Assembly (NCBI RefSeq): GCF_018736045.1
Contig: NZ_CP076132.1
Span: forward strand, 2,279,501-2,343,500
Direction: 5' to 3'
DNA: 64,000 nucleotides
Source of the DNA: Flammeovirga yaeyamensis
Lineage (GTDB): Bacteria; Bacteroidota; Bacteroidia; Cytophagales; Flammeovirgaceae
This document shows positions 17,338-27,700 of this stretch, piece after piece. Position numbers and translations under genes: made by a program. The notes beneath the pieces are model-generated. The model was not told where the DNA came from. It saw nothing but the letters and a program-made list of their open reading frames with translations, and searched no databases. How positions within the stretch are numbered: the stretch's first letter is position 1; every line of letters begins with the position of its first letter.

Positions 17338-18792
17338 TTACTGGACCACATACCAGATATTCTCGTTTTTCTCGAAATCGTATAAAGTGACCGTACGCAA
17401 CTGATAGTAACTCATCCAATAGCCTTTTAAAGTATTGAGGTAAGCATTTTTAGCTTGGTCTTTTTCGTCAGTAGACCATACCAATTCTCTGATACTAATA
17501 TCACCCAGTTCATATCTCTGCAAAGCGATATTGTATTTCTGTTGTGCTACTTCATCCGCCTTCTGAATGTATTTTACTTGCTTCGCCATAGTTTCCACTT
17601 GTTCACTGGCATTAATCACCTCTCTTTGGAAGTCTAATTTTTCCTGATCTATCTGTGCCTGAACCAACTCATAATTTGAAGTAGCCGCATTTATTCTAGA
17701 TTTAGCACGTCCCCAATCCAAAATTGGCATTCGTAACGTAACATTCACCTGATGTGACTCCACAGAGTTTTTATAAGACTCACCAAAATCAGTGGCCTGA
17801 TTACTTGTACCAAAAGCCATTTCAACATTGGCCTGGAAACGATTGTCTCTTTTCGCTTTTACAATCAAACTTTCACCTTCCAATAACCTTCTTTGATAAG
17901 AAATAAAATCTTTTCTATTCAATTGTGCTTTGTCCCAAGCTACATCTTGATTCACATCATTCAATTGATATTCGCTAGGAACGATAAGTGATATCGTCTC
18001 AGTGGCATAATCAAGTTGTAGGTAATTAAGCAAGGCTCTTAATGCTATATTGTAGTCTAGGTGAGCAGAAGTCATGGCTTGTTCAGCAGAAATAACATTC
18101 AATTCCACCTGTAACATTTCACTATCACTAGCTTTCCCCAAATCCTTTTTGGCTTTTGTCAGTTCTTTAATTCTTTTGTTATCCTTCACGTTTTGAGCCG
18201 CAATGTCCATATTCCATTGAGCAGTCAAGGCATTGAAATAGAATTCTGTTGTACGTAAAGCGATAAACTCCATATCTTCCACAAAACCTTTTTCTGCTTC
18301 TTGCAATTGAAGCGGTGCTAATTTCTTTTGCCATTTTAATTGGTTGAACTGAAAAATTGGCTGAGAATACCCTACATAGAAAGGTTGAGCCTGATATTGA
18401 TGAGAACTGTTCTGAATATTATCAAATCGACTCATCTGACTCCCCATAAAAATAGTACCGCCAGTCGCTGAAATTCTTTGCTCTAAATTCAGCTCCATAC
18501 TCGTATTATTTTGTTCAATCGGCTGATAAATAATACTTCCGTCAGGTTGAGTAATCGGATTGTAATTCTTTCCATAAGCCATCGGCGAACCACTTAATAC
18601 CAACTGAGGTTTCAACTCTGTTTTAAAAGCTTCATATTCTCTTCTTTCAATAATTAGTGATTGCTTTGCAATACGCATATGGTTGGATTGATACTGCGCT
18701 AAATCGATACACTGTGTAAGTGTCAAAGTTTTTTGAGCTTTAACATAAGTACTCGCCCAAACTAAACTGATAATAAGAATAAGGTATTTCAT
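17338..18792 (-). CDS. TolC-like outer-membrane efflux channel
   Basis: A 484-residue protein with a signal peptide (MKYLILIISLVWASTYVKAQ). The alpha-helical barrel pattern of the outer membrane factor family is visible as two repeats of long amphipathic helices (for example 'LDFQREVINASEQVETMAKQ' and 'QKYNIALQRYELGDISIREL'). It follows the adaptor gene with two bases between them, so both are one operon. It would form the outer-membrane exit duct for the adjacent MacB-like exporter. Confidence 0.88.
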   Translation of the reverse strand: MKYLILIISLVWASTYVKAQKTLTLTQCIDLAQYQSNHMRIAKQSLIIERREYEAFKTELKPQLVLSGSPMAYGKNYNPITQPDGSIIYQPIEQNNTSMELNLEQRISATGGTIFMGSQMSRFDNIQNSSHQYQAQPFYVGYSQPIFQFNQLKWQKKLAPLQLQEAEKGFVEDMEFIALRTTEFYFNALTAQWNMDIAAQNVKDNKRIKELTKAKKDLGKASDSEMLQVELNVISAEQAMTSAHLDYNIALRALLNYLQLDYATETISLIVPSEYQLNDVNQDVAWDKAQLNRKDFISYQRRLLEGESLIVKAKRDNRFQANVEMAFGTSNQATDFGESYKNSVESHQVNVTLRMPILDWGRAKSRINAATSNYELVQAQIDQEKLDFQREVINASEQVETMAKQVKYIQKADEVAQQKYNIALQRYELGDISIRELVWSTDEKDQAKNAYLNTLKGYWMSYYQLRTVTLYDFEKNENIWYVVQ

Positions 18793-18794
18793 GA

Positions 18795-20042
18795 CTATTG
18801 AAGTTGAATTTGGTTAGCATTTTTGAACTTTTCATAAGGAGAGATAATCACTGAGTCTCCTTCTTGTAAGTTTGACGTAACTTCCACCCAGAGACTGTTT
18901 CTCATTCCTGTGTTCACAGCAACTTTTTCAGCGATTCCGTTTTTAATCACGAATAGTTCTTCCACTTTCTTCCCTTCAAAAGCACCTCTATTCTTTATTT
19001 TTAGTGTATTTTCTTTTTGCTCTTTGATGATGTTGATATCCACCACCATATCCGGTCGTAGGTAATCCAGATGATCTTGCTGAGGTAAATCGATAAATAC
19101 CGTCAACATCCCATTTTTTGAACTTGGAGAGATAGAAGTCAGCTGACCAACATAATTGTGTTTAGAAGATTTAATATTCACCTCCATACCAATTGATATT
19201 TGACCTACATTTTGCTCTGCTACCGTACCTCTAATTTTTAGTTTTTCGATATTAGCTACTTTCGCTAAGATTTCTCCTTCTGCTACACTTGCACCAACAT
19301 TATCATTTAAGAAAGTGATTACACCGTCGATACCCGCATGTGCCTGTGCTTTATCAAGTTTTCTTCTTTGTTCTTTAATTTGCTTTTGCTGAATACCAAG
19401 AGACAATGACAATGTTTTAATCTCTTGTTCGATCGCTTTCTCTTTGATCTTTAAATCATTTTGTAATTGATCTTGCTTCAGTTTCTCAATTTCTAAAAGT
19501 GTTTTCGCTTGCTTTACATTCTCCTCTGTAGAACCACCAATTTCAAGTAGAGTCATTTCACCTTTTAAAGCTTCCTCACGACTTTTTAATTGCAAAGCGT
19601 TAATCTCCACTTCTTTATTTAATTGATATAACTCTTTTCTTAATCTTAACTTCTCTTTTTCTAATTCTGCTTTTTTTATGTTGGCTTGATCAATTAAAGA
19701 AGATAAAGTGCTTTCTTCTGCCGTAGTATTTAATTGTAATATTGAAGTATTTTCATCCACCTTCTCACCAATACTGCTATGGATAGATTCTATAAACGTG
19801 GAGAAAGGAGAAGTAATAGCCTTTTGATAAACAGGCTCGATTTTACCACTACCATTTACTGTTAATGAGATACTGCCTTTAGTAACGACTCCAATAGAGA
19901 TGTCTTTTCTTTTAATTGATTTTCCTAAGAATGAATTAGCAAAATAGGCAACAGCGCATATTCCTATGATAATGGCAACATATTGAATCTGTTTTTTCTG
20001 TTTAGCTTTTTTCTGAGTTGATTTTGATATAACCTTGTCCAT
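18795..20042 (-). CDS. HlyD/MacA-type periplasmic adaptor
   Basis: A 415-residue membrane-fusion protein: a membrane anchor at about residues 22-40, a split lipoyl/barrel-sandwich domain, a long coiled coil (about 105-235, rich in Lys, Glu, Gln and Leu), then beta-barrel and membrane-proximal domains ('GVITFLNDNVGASVAEGEILAKV', 'LRPDMVVDINI'). It bridges the inner-membrane exporter and the TolC-like channel. First gene of the adaptor-channel operon. The anchor is a transmembrane helix, not a lipobox. Confidence 0.88.
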   Translation of the reverse strand: MDKVISKSTQKKAKQKKQIQYVAIIIGICAVAYFANSFLGKSIKRKDISIGVVTKGSISLTVNGSGKIEPVYQKAITSPFSTFIESIHSSIGEKVDENTSILQLNTTAEESTLSSLIDQANIKKAELEKEKLRLRKELYQLNKEVEINALQLKSREEALKGEMTLLEIGGSTEENVKQAKTLLEIEKLKQDQLQNDLKIKEKAIEQEIKTLSLSLGIQQKQIKEQRRKLDKAQAHAGIDGVITFLNDNVGASVAEGEILAKVANIEKLKIRGTVAEQNVGQISIGMEVNIKSSKHNYVGQLTSISPSSKNGMLTVFIDLPQQDHLDYLRPDMVVDINIIKEQKENTLKIKNRGAFEGKKVEELFVIKNGIAEKVAVNTGMRNSLWVEVTSNLQEGDSVIISPYEKFKNANQIQLQ

Positions 20043-20179
20043 AATGACTGAATTTTAATGTGATGCCAATCATTATGAAAATATCTACCCATAAATAGAT
20101 AACTATCTGATATGTATATGTTTATGTGTGTTTTTGAGGTTGAGGAAAGGTGGCGTAAATGACATGCTATGCAACAAAG

Positions 20180-20196
20180 TGCTCCAAAATGAAGCA
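20180..20196. promoter_or_regulatory. NtrC-type enhancer-like palindrome upstream of the adaptor-channel operon
   Basis: TGCTCC-AAAAT-GAAGCA, again six-base arms with one mismatch and a five-base spacer, flanked by CAAAG and GCAGTTT exactly as at 17308-17332. It is about 140 bases upstream of the adaptor start. Repetition of the same extended motif before both efflux operons, next to an NtrC-type regulator gene, supports a shared enhancer. Confidence 0.55.
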
Positions 20197-20207
20197 GTTT
20201 GTAAAAT

Positions 20208-21434
20208 TTACCATTCCGCTTCCATGATTTTGCTTGACCTAGTTTCCTTTTTATTCAAGTAGTTCTTTTTGACGTATCCGAAATTGAGATTAACACCAAT
20301 TCTTACCATTAATGATCGATCGCTATCCCATTGATCAATTACTCCGAATACATTTTCGGTAATTGCATAGGCTTTAATACCAGGGAAACCAATTGATGCA
20401 GAAGCACCAACTCTTTCCAAACCAGTGCCTTCCCTAGAGTAGTTTATACCTAAACCTAAGAAATCAGCAAAACGTTTGTGCATATTAATAGAAAACTTAG
20501 GGTTGAATATGTCTTTGTAATATCCACCACCCACTGTGGCACCAATCAAGAAACGGTGGCCAAAATCATAACTACCACCCAAAACAAATTGCATTGGTAA
20601 ATTGGTGGTATAAGGATCTTTCGATTCTATGCTACTGTCATCTGTACTAGGAGTAGGGTAGAGATCACCTATTTCAGCATATTGATAAGCCTCATTCCAA
20701 TATATTTGTCCCAAATTAGTAGCAGCAATATCAACCAACCATCGATCTGTAATCTGATAAGAAATACCTAAATCAACAGAATAACCATGACCATTCTTTC
20801 CACTTTCAAAAGCGACAAGTCCTGAATTAATGTTTTGATTCGCACTATCCAATTCAGCTCCATTGATCTTCACTTGATCAAGTCCTGAAAGATATTTTGC
20901 ATTAAAACCAATGGTCAAACGATCTTTAATATTATAGTTAAATCCTAAACCATATTCTCTGTAATGATTAATATCCAGTGTTTTTGTTTCATTGGCGTCC
21001 GATACACCAAATGTTGAAGGAATTGCTAGCTCTTCATTGTAAGATAAAAAATTGGCTTTCTCTCTAGCGAAAAAACTTAAGCTAATTTTATCATTTGAAA
21101 TGTATAAACCAGCAATTTCTAAAGTCGCATGGTCCTCGTCTTGTTCTAACTGATTTAACTCGTTAATGATCTTGCCTAAGTCAAAACTACCGGGGAATTC
21201 ATCTCCATTAATAATTACATCAAAAGGTAAAATGATAGAGTTATTGTTTACATACATACTTGGCAGTACAATCGAAGTTTTGTAAACACTTTTATGGGCA
21301 GGGTTTTGATGTTGTCGCTGAGGTAAATCATTCATAAAGTATAAAATACTCTCTTCTTGTGCTTTTACTTGGTGAGTAAAACTCAAAAGAAAGAGGAGTA
21401 ATAGAGTACAGTTATAAAAGATTTTGTGGCGCAT
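20208..21434 (-). CDS. DUF5723-like outer-membrane beta-barrel protein
   Basis: A 408-residue protein with a signal peptide ending in 'HQVKAQ'. The first mature segment 'LYFMNDLPQRQHQNPAHKS' and the strands 'GLGFNYNIKDRLTIGFNAKYLSGL' and 'VDIAATNLGQIYWNE' are those of the DUF5723/PorV-like barrel group of Bacteroidota. Function unknown to me. It may be co-transcribed with the adaptor-channel operon or simply be its neighbour; a gap of 165 bases and the palindrome separate them. Confidence 0.65.
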   Translation of the reverse strand: MRHKIFYNCTLLLLFLLSFTHQVKAQEESILYFMNDLPQRQHQNPAHKSVYKTSIVLPSMYVNNNSIILPFDVIINGDEFPGSFDLGKIINELNQLEQDEDHATLEIAGLYISNDKISLSFFAREKANFLSYNEELAIPSTFGVSDANETKTLDINHYREYGLGFNYNIKDRLTIGFNAKYLSGLDQVKINGAELDSANQNINSGLVAFESGKNGHGYSVDLGISYQITDRWLVDIAATNLGQIYWNEAYQYAEIGDLYPTPSTDDSSIESKDPYTTNLPMQFVLGGSYDFGHRFLIGATVGGGYYKDIFNPKFSINMHKRFADFLGLGINYSREGTGLERVGASASIGFPGIKAYAITENVFGVIDQWDSDRSLMVRIGVNLNFGYVKKNYLNKKETRSSKIMEAEW

Positions 21435-21822
21435 ATGATCTAGATATTATAAACGAATATACTATAAACCTAAGCCCGATGAAAAATATTTTCACAGTTT
21501 GATTTGATTTTGGGTGGAACTTAAGCGAAAAGTATTTGAGAGCAACATATATTTTCTTCTTATTTAATCTATTGATAATAACGAAAACTGCTTAATCAAT
21601 TTTTGTCTAATGACTATTAATCCAAATATATTATTTCACGACCCAGTTTTCTCGATACTTTTAATAGGTGTAAACACTTAAGTAAGGATTCGAGAGTGTT
21701 AAAATTCATTAAATAGTGTAGTTTTTACATTAATAATGCTAATTAGGTATAGCTATGCTAAAATGTATAGCTAAACTACATCCTAAATAAGAATTAAATT
21801 ACAGAAATATCCATTCACTAAT
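21435..21822. promoter_or_regulatory. Divergent intergenic region with nested repeats upstream of the InsA-like gene
   Basis: No reading frame of note. The part near the InsA-like gene is structured. Two direct copies of TATAGCTA (21748-21755 and 21766-21773, 18 bases apart) lie between the inverted arms TGTAGTTT (21717-21724) and AAACTACA (21773-21780). This could be an autoregulatory operator array or one terminus of a decayed element. The left half is plain AT-rich sequence. Confidence 0.45.
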
Positions 21823-22245
21823 ATGCTATATCTACAATCAGAATGTCCAAAATGTCACCACGATCAAATTACTAAAAGTGGAATGGTGAAAGGAAAACAA
21901 CGGTATAAATGTAAAAAATGTAGTTATAATTTCACCGTTCCAAAGCTTGGAAAAGAGATCGATCATAAATATGTGATAAAAGCGTTGCAATTGTATTTAG
22001 AAGGAGTCTCTTACAGAGAAATCGAAAGAATTTTAGGCGTTAGTCATGTTACAGTGATGAATTGGGTGAAAAAATATAATATCCCAAAGTTGGAGAAAAT
22101 TGGATATAACCCACAATATCAAATGCTCAACCATAGCGAATTACTCACTTTTGTTATCAATAAAGAAAATTTAGAAGAGGGTACAGCAATGATCACAAAT
22201 GTAGGTGCTAAGTATATGGTTATTTCATGGGAAAAAAGATCATAG
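21823..22245 (+). CDS. Orphan IS1/InsA-like zinc-ribbon and HTH protein
   Basis: A 140-residue protein. Residues about 8-40 form a zinc ribbon (CPKCHHDQ...CKKCSYNF, four Cys), and residues about 48-90 a helix-turn-helix ('LYLEGVSYREIERILGVSHVTV'), exactly the InsA part of IS1 transposases. The DDE catalytic half (InsB) is absent: the gene ends before acetyl-CoA synthetase and no remnant follows. The last 50 residues are not InsA-like to my eye. It may be a domesticated DNA-binding protein or a truncated transposase. The intact frame and structured upstream region favour domestication. Confidence 0.7.
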   Translation: MLYLQSECPKCHHDQITKSGMVKGKQRYKCKKCSYNFTVPKLGKEIDHKYVIKALQLYLEGVSYREIERILGVSHVTVMNWVKKYNIPKLEKIGYNPQYQMLNHSELLTFVINKENLEEGTAMITNVGAKYMVISWEKRS

Positions 22246-22344
22246 ATATATATAATTAGCAAAGGTATATATTTAAGGTGTTTAAAAAGTGGTCAACTAT
22301 ATATATTCAAAATCGGAAACTTCAGTAATAACAAATTAAACACT

Positions 22345-24270
22345 ATGATTAGCAGAATTAACAACCTAGAAGATTACGCTGTTGCGTATAGAAGAAGCGT
22401 GTCCGAACCAGAGCGCTTTTGGTCAGAAGTAGCTGAACAATTTGTTTGGCGAAAAAAGTGGGACAAAACAGTCGAATATGATTTCGACGATTACAATGTT
22501 CAATGGTACCTCAATGGAAAACTAAACATCACAGAAAATTGTCTTGACAGACATCTACTATCAAGAGGTGACAAAACAGCTATTCATTGGGTAGCGAATG
22601 ATCCTCATGAAAAAGACCGTATTTTCACTTATAAAGAACTTCACGAACAAGTGTGTCTTTTTGCCAATGTGCTTAAAAGAAATGGAGTTCAGAAAGGCGA
22701 TCGTGTATGTCTTTACATGCCTATGGTACCTGAATTAGCAATTGCTGTATTAGCTTGTGCTAGAATTGGAGCAATTCATTCTGTTATTTTTGGAGGTTTT
22801 TCTGCTCAAGCATTAGCAGATAGAATCAACGATGCAGGAGCGAAAATCTTAATCACTGCAGATCAAGGTCCACGTGGTAACAAAGTAGTAGAATTGAAGC
22901 AAATTGCTGATGAAGCTTTATTCCAATGTGAAGGAGTGGAGAGAGTAATTGTTTACCAACGAACAGGGGTCGAAGTGAAGATGGATGATGAAAGAGATGT
23001 GTATTGGCACGACGAAATTCAATCTGTACCAAACACATGTGACCCAGAAGTAATGGATTCAGAAGATCCACTCTTTATTTTATATACCTCCGGGTCAACC
23101 GGAAAACCTAAGGGGGTGGTTCACTCTACAGGTGGTTACATGGTGTATACATGGTACACTTTCAGAAATGTGTTCCAATATCAAGAGAACGACATCTATT
23201 GGTGTACTGCTGATATTGGTTGGATTACTGGTCACTCTTATATAGTATATGGACCATTATTAGAAGGAGCAACTTCGGTAATGTTCGAAGGAATTCCAAC
23301 ATTCCCAGATGCAGGTCGTTTCTGGAGAATTGTAGATCGTTTAAAAGTAAATATATTCTACACTGCTCCTACGGCTATTAGAGCATTAATGGCACAAGGG
23401 TTAGAGTATGTGGAACTTTATAAATTGGATAGCCTTAAAGTTTTGGGTACGGTTGGCGAACCTATTAATAGAGAAGCTTGGGAATGGTATCACCAACATA
23501 TTGGTAAGAGACAATGTCCAATTGTAGATACTTGGTGGCAAACTGAAACTGGAGGTATTATGATATCACCAATTGCCGGAGTAATTCCAACAAAACCAAC
23601 CTATGCGACATTGCCATTGCCGGGAATTCAACCAATTCTTGTGGATGCGGATGGTAACGAGATCGAAGGAAAAGGAGTAAAAGGTAACCTATGTGTGAAA
23701 TATCCTTGGCCTTCTATGTTAAGAACCACTTGGGGTGATCATCAGCGTTGTAAGGATACTTATTTCTCTACCTTTAAGGGATTGTACTTTACAGGTGACG
23801 GCTGTCGTCGTGATGAAGATGGTTACTACAGAATTATGGGTCGTGTGGACGATGTAATGAACATCTCTGGCCATAGAATAGGAACGGCAGAAGTAGAGAA
23901 TGCTATCAATATGCATAAGGCTGTGGTGGAATCAGCTGTTGTTGGTTATCCTCACGAGATCAAAGGACAAGGTATTTATGCTTATGTGGTTTGTGATTCT
24001 GAACAATTGGAATTCTCAACTATCACAGAGCTTAAAGATGAAATCTTGAATGTAGTTATAGAAAAAATTGGTAAGATCGCAAAACCAGAAAAGGTACAAA
24101 TTGTGAGAGGATTACCTAAGACTAGATCTGGTAAAATCATGAGAAGGATCCTTAGAAAAATTGCAGAAGGGCAAACGGATAACTTCGGTGATACATCAAC
24201 GTTATTAGATCCGAGTATTGTGGAAGCAATCAAAGAAGGGGTCGTCAAGGACGATCAAGTAAAAGCATAA
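22345..24270 (+). CDS. acs: Acetyl-CoA synthetase (acetate-CoA ligase)
   Basis: A 641-residue ANL-superfamily enzyme that activates acetate to acetyl-CoA through acetyl-AMP. The ATP-binding P-loop 'YTSGSTGKPKGVVHSTGG', the 'DTWWQTETGG' motif, 'YFTGDGCRRDEDGYY' and the hinge 'GRVDDVMNISGHRIGTAEVE' are present. The C-terminal 'TRSGKIMRRILRKIA' holds Lys597, the residue that is acetylated to control the enzyme in other bacteria. Length is normal (about 650). It begins about 100 bases after the InsA-like gene and ends with its own terminator. Confidence 0.95.
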   Translation: MISRINNLEDYAVAYRRSVSEPERFWSEVAEQFVWRKKWDKTVEYDFDDYNVQWYLNGKLNITENCLDRHLLSRGDKTAIHWVANDPHEKDRIFTYKELHEQVCLFANVLKRNGVQKGDRVCLYMPMVPELAIAVLACARIGAIHSVIFGGFSAQALADRINDAGAKILITADQGPRGNKVVELKQIADEALFQCEGVERVIVYQRTGVEVKMDDERDVYWHDEIQSVPNTCDPEVMDSEDPLFILYTSGSTGKPKGVVHSTGGYMVYTWYTFRNVFQYQENDIYWCTADIGWITGHSYIVYGPLLEGATSVMFEGIPTFPDAGRFWRIVDRLKVNIFYTAPTAIRALMAQGLEYVELYKLDSLKVLGTVGEPINREAWEWYHQHIGKRQCPIVDTWWQTETGGIMISPIAGVIPTKPTYATLPLPGIQPILVDADGNEIEGKGVKGNLCVKYPWPSMLRTTWGDHQRCKDTYFSTFKGLYFTGDGCRRDEDGYYRIMGRVDDVMNISGHRIGTAEVENAINMHKAVVESAVVGYPHEIKGQGIYAYVVCDSEQLEFSTITELKDEILNVVIEKIGKIAKPEKVQIVRGLPKTRSGKIMRRILRKIAEGQTDNFGDTSTLLDPSIVEAIKEGVVKDDQVKA

Positions 24271-24278
24271 CAAACAGA

Positions 24279-24308
24279 AGGTGTTGATTTATTCAACACC
24301 TTTTTTTG
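24279..24308 (+). terminator. Intrinsic terminator after acs
   Basis: A nine-bp stem (AGGTGTTGA against TCAACACCT), a five-base loop and a run of seven T, starting nine bases after the stop codon. Confidence 0.9.
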
Positions 24309-24766
24309 TGTCTTGATTTATTTATATACTATTGATTGAATTATTAGCAATTTGAAATTCATAATAAAAACAGTGTAACTATCAGTAAATCAATTTATTG
24401 AAAAAATAAGTTGTAATAATGACGTAAATTGAAAGTAAAAAAGATAAGACGGAAATGTTGACAAATAAGCAAAGAAATACAATCTTGACATCAGTTTAAA
24501 ATAAATAAAACCAAATATGACTAGCTATCGATATGGTAATAATTTAGTTGGGGACAACTACTAAATGTATGAATGAAATCTACGACAGAAACTAAAAACA
24601 ATTATTCTCATAGAACATAAGCTGCATATTATTTCTTGTATTCAATCTAAATGAATAATAAGTATTTGATCATACACTAATTATGATGAAGGCGCCTCAT
24701 TGATTTTTAGTGGATGGGAGAGTACTGCCAATGAATTTTTACTTAACTAATTATTTGCTTAATTAA
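24309..24766. other. Intergenic region upstream of the GH9/GH48 cellulase
   Basis: About 460 bases without a plausible gene. AT-rich, with no hairpin or repeat strong enough to name. Two TTGACA hexamers (24458 and 24485) are present, but without a convincing partner and not in the Bacteroidota promoter style. It should hold the promoter and leader of the cellulase gene. Confidence 0.5.
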
Positions 24767-27700
24767 ATGAAACATAACAACATTTTCTGGAGGCAGTTAT
24801 TGATAATTCTACTGTGGGCCTCCATACCTACTACTACGATTTTCGCGCAACACCGATACGGTGAGGCATTACAGAAATCCATTTTTTTCTACGAGGCACA
24901 GCAATCAGGTAAGCTGCCAGACTGGAATAGAGTCACTTGGAGAGATGACTCAGCACTAGCAGACGGATCCGATGTCGGTTTGGATTTAACCGGTGGTTGG
25001 TACGATGCAGGAGATCACGTTAAATTTGGTTTCCCTATGGCGTTCAGTGTTACAGCTTTAGCTTGGGGTGTTGTTGAGTATGAAGATGCTTACAGACAAA
25101 GTGGTCAGTTAGATGTAATGAAGCGTAACCTTCGTTTCGTTACAGACTATTTTATAAAGTGTCATACTGGTCCAACAGAGTTCTACGGTCAAGTAGGTGC
25201 AGGTGGTCCTGACCATGCTTACTGGGGTTCTCCAGAGGTAATGACGATGGCTCGCCCAGCATATAAAATTGATGCAGCGAACCCTGGTTCAGACCTTGCG
25301 GCAGAGACAGCAGCGGCAATGGCAGCTTGTAGTATCGTTTTTAAAGATTCAGATCCTGCATATAGTGCTTTACTTCTGAAACATGCTGAAGAATTGTATT
25401 CTTTTGCTGATAATTATAGAGGTGTATATTCAGAATCAATCACAGATGCAGCAGGATTTTACCGTTCTTTCAGTGGTTACCAAGACGAATTAGTTTGGGG
25501 TGCTGCATGGTTGTATAAAGCAACTGGTAATGCAGATTACTTAGCTAAAGCTGAATTGGAATATCCATTATTGTCAAACGAAGGTCAATCTGATCTAAAG
25601 GCTTACAAATGGGGTCTAGCTTGGGATGATAAAGCCTACGGAATCTATGTCTTGATGTCGGAATTAACAGGTAAGGCAGAGTACAAAGCTGATGCTGAAA
25701 GACATCTTGATTATTGGACAGACGGTTATGCTGGAGATAGAATTCCTTATAGCCCAGGGGGACAAGCTCACTTAATGCAGTGGGGTTCATTACGTCACAG
25801 TTCAAATACGGCTTTAGTTGCGTTTATTTATAGTGATAGAGTGGCAACAACGCCTGAGAAAAAAGCGAAGTACCACGATTTTGCTGTAAATCAGATCAAC
25901 TATGCTTTGGGTGATAACCCAATTAACAGAAGTTTTATGGTGGGTTATGGAAATAATCCTGCATATAATCCTCACCATAGATCTGCACATGGTGCTTGGG
26001 CAAACAATCTTTTAAACAATCCAATTGATCCAAGTCATACACTGTATGGAGCACTTGTAGGTGGTCCTGGCGAGCCTAATGATCAATTTGTTGATGATCG
26101 TTCTGACTATGTAGCAAACGAGGTGGCGTGTGATTACAATGCATGTTTTACTGGAGCATTAGCAAGAATGTATCAAGAATTCGGTGGTGAGCCATTGGCT
26201 GATTTCCCAATTCCAGAAGTACCAACTCGTTCTGAAATCAGAACATTCTCTAAATTCAACAGCAACAATGCGTCAGGTAGTACTGTTAGAGTATTAGTAC
26301 AAAACAGAACAGCTTGGCCAGCAAGAGTAACAGATAAATTATCATTCCGTTACTTCTTTGATATCTCTGAGGGTGTTGCAGAAGGTTACACAATCGCAGA
26401 TTATCAGCCAGAATTGAACTCTGTTCAAGGTGAAAGTACAATGACAGTAGCAGCTTGGGATGCGGCAAATAATATTTATTATGCTGAAGTTTCTTTAGCA
26501 GGTGAGCAAATTGCTCCAATCGGAGACCCTGCTTTCCGTCGTGATGTTCAAATCAACTTTAGAGTAGCGAACGGTGTGCCTTATGATACATCAAATGACT
26601 GGTCTGCATTTGGTTTAGATACGGAAGATGAATCGCCAAGAATTCCAGTATACGATAATGGTGTTTTAGTATTCGGATCTGAGCCTAATGGTGGAGGAAC
26701 TCCGGTAGCTAAATTTACTATGGACGTGAATCAAGGTGTTGCTCCATTGACTGTAAACTTTGATGCATCCATGTCGTCTGATCCAAATGATGATCCTATC
26801 ACTTATTCATGGGACTTTGGAAATGGTACTACATCAACTTTAGTAAATCCATCTGCAACTTATACTGCGCCAGGTGAATATACAGTTTCTTTAACTGTAA
26901 GTGATGGTGAAAATGTATCAACTCCAGTGACAGAAGTAGTTACTGTATTAGATCCAAATGCACCTCCGGTAGCATCTTTTGTGGCATCAACAAATGGAGG
27001 GACACTTCCTTTAAATGTACTTTTTGATGCTTCTTCTTCAATTGATCCTAATGATGAGGCTTTGACTTACGATTGGGATTTTGGAAATGGCTCAGTGGGA
27101 ACTGGTGTGACAGTTTCAAATATATTTGATGCAGTAGGTGAGTTCACAGTTACATTAACTGTTACAAATGTATCTGGTAAGAGTGATTTTACTTCTAAAG
27201 TGATTTCTGTAAATGATGGTAGCTTCGATTGTAACTTTGGAGCACCTCAAGCAACTGCTTTAGAATCAACAGGTCACACAGCTTACAAGAATATCCATGT
27301 ATTGGGTGAAGGTGGGCCTGACTTAAGTACTATGAGAGATTTTACAATCAACTGGGATCTACCAAACAAAGGGTTGTATCAATTCTCATTTAACTCAAAT
27401 AATGGTCAACCAAGCTGGTATGTTGATTTATTAAGCAAAGTGAATCATACTTTTGATGCTGTTGAGCCATCAGTGACTATTGCAGCTTCTGGAATTCCTG
27501 GATTCGATGGCGATTATTGGGCAACTATGGATGGTGCAAACTTTGTATTAGTATCTAAAACAGGAACGTTCTCGATTTACTTTAATAACTCTGCTACAGC
27601 TCCTAACTGTGGAGGTTCTTTAGCGGCTTCTTCATCAATGAGAACGATGGCATTAATGGCTTCTGATTGCTCATTTGGAGCACCTCAAGCAGAAGCATTT

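Noticed and set aside
17115-20207. Search for exact -24/-12 sigma54 promoters (TGGCAC-N5-TTGC) upstream of the efflux operons
   Set aside because: The closest match (in the minus strand of 20168-20187) has one base too many between GG and GC. I do not claim a promoter, only the enhancer-like palindromes.
21717-22300. Complete IS1-type element
   Set aside because: No InsB/DDE half, no right-end inverted repeat matching TGTAGTTT, and no target duplication that I can see.
24458-24490. Two TTGACA hexamers as sigma70 promoters of the cellulase gene
   Set aside because: No fitting -10 partners, and Bacteroidota use a different consensus (-33 TTTG, -7 TAnnTTTG).
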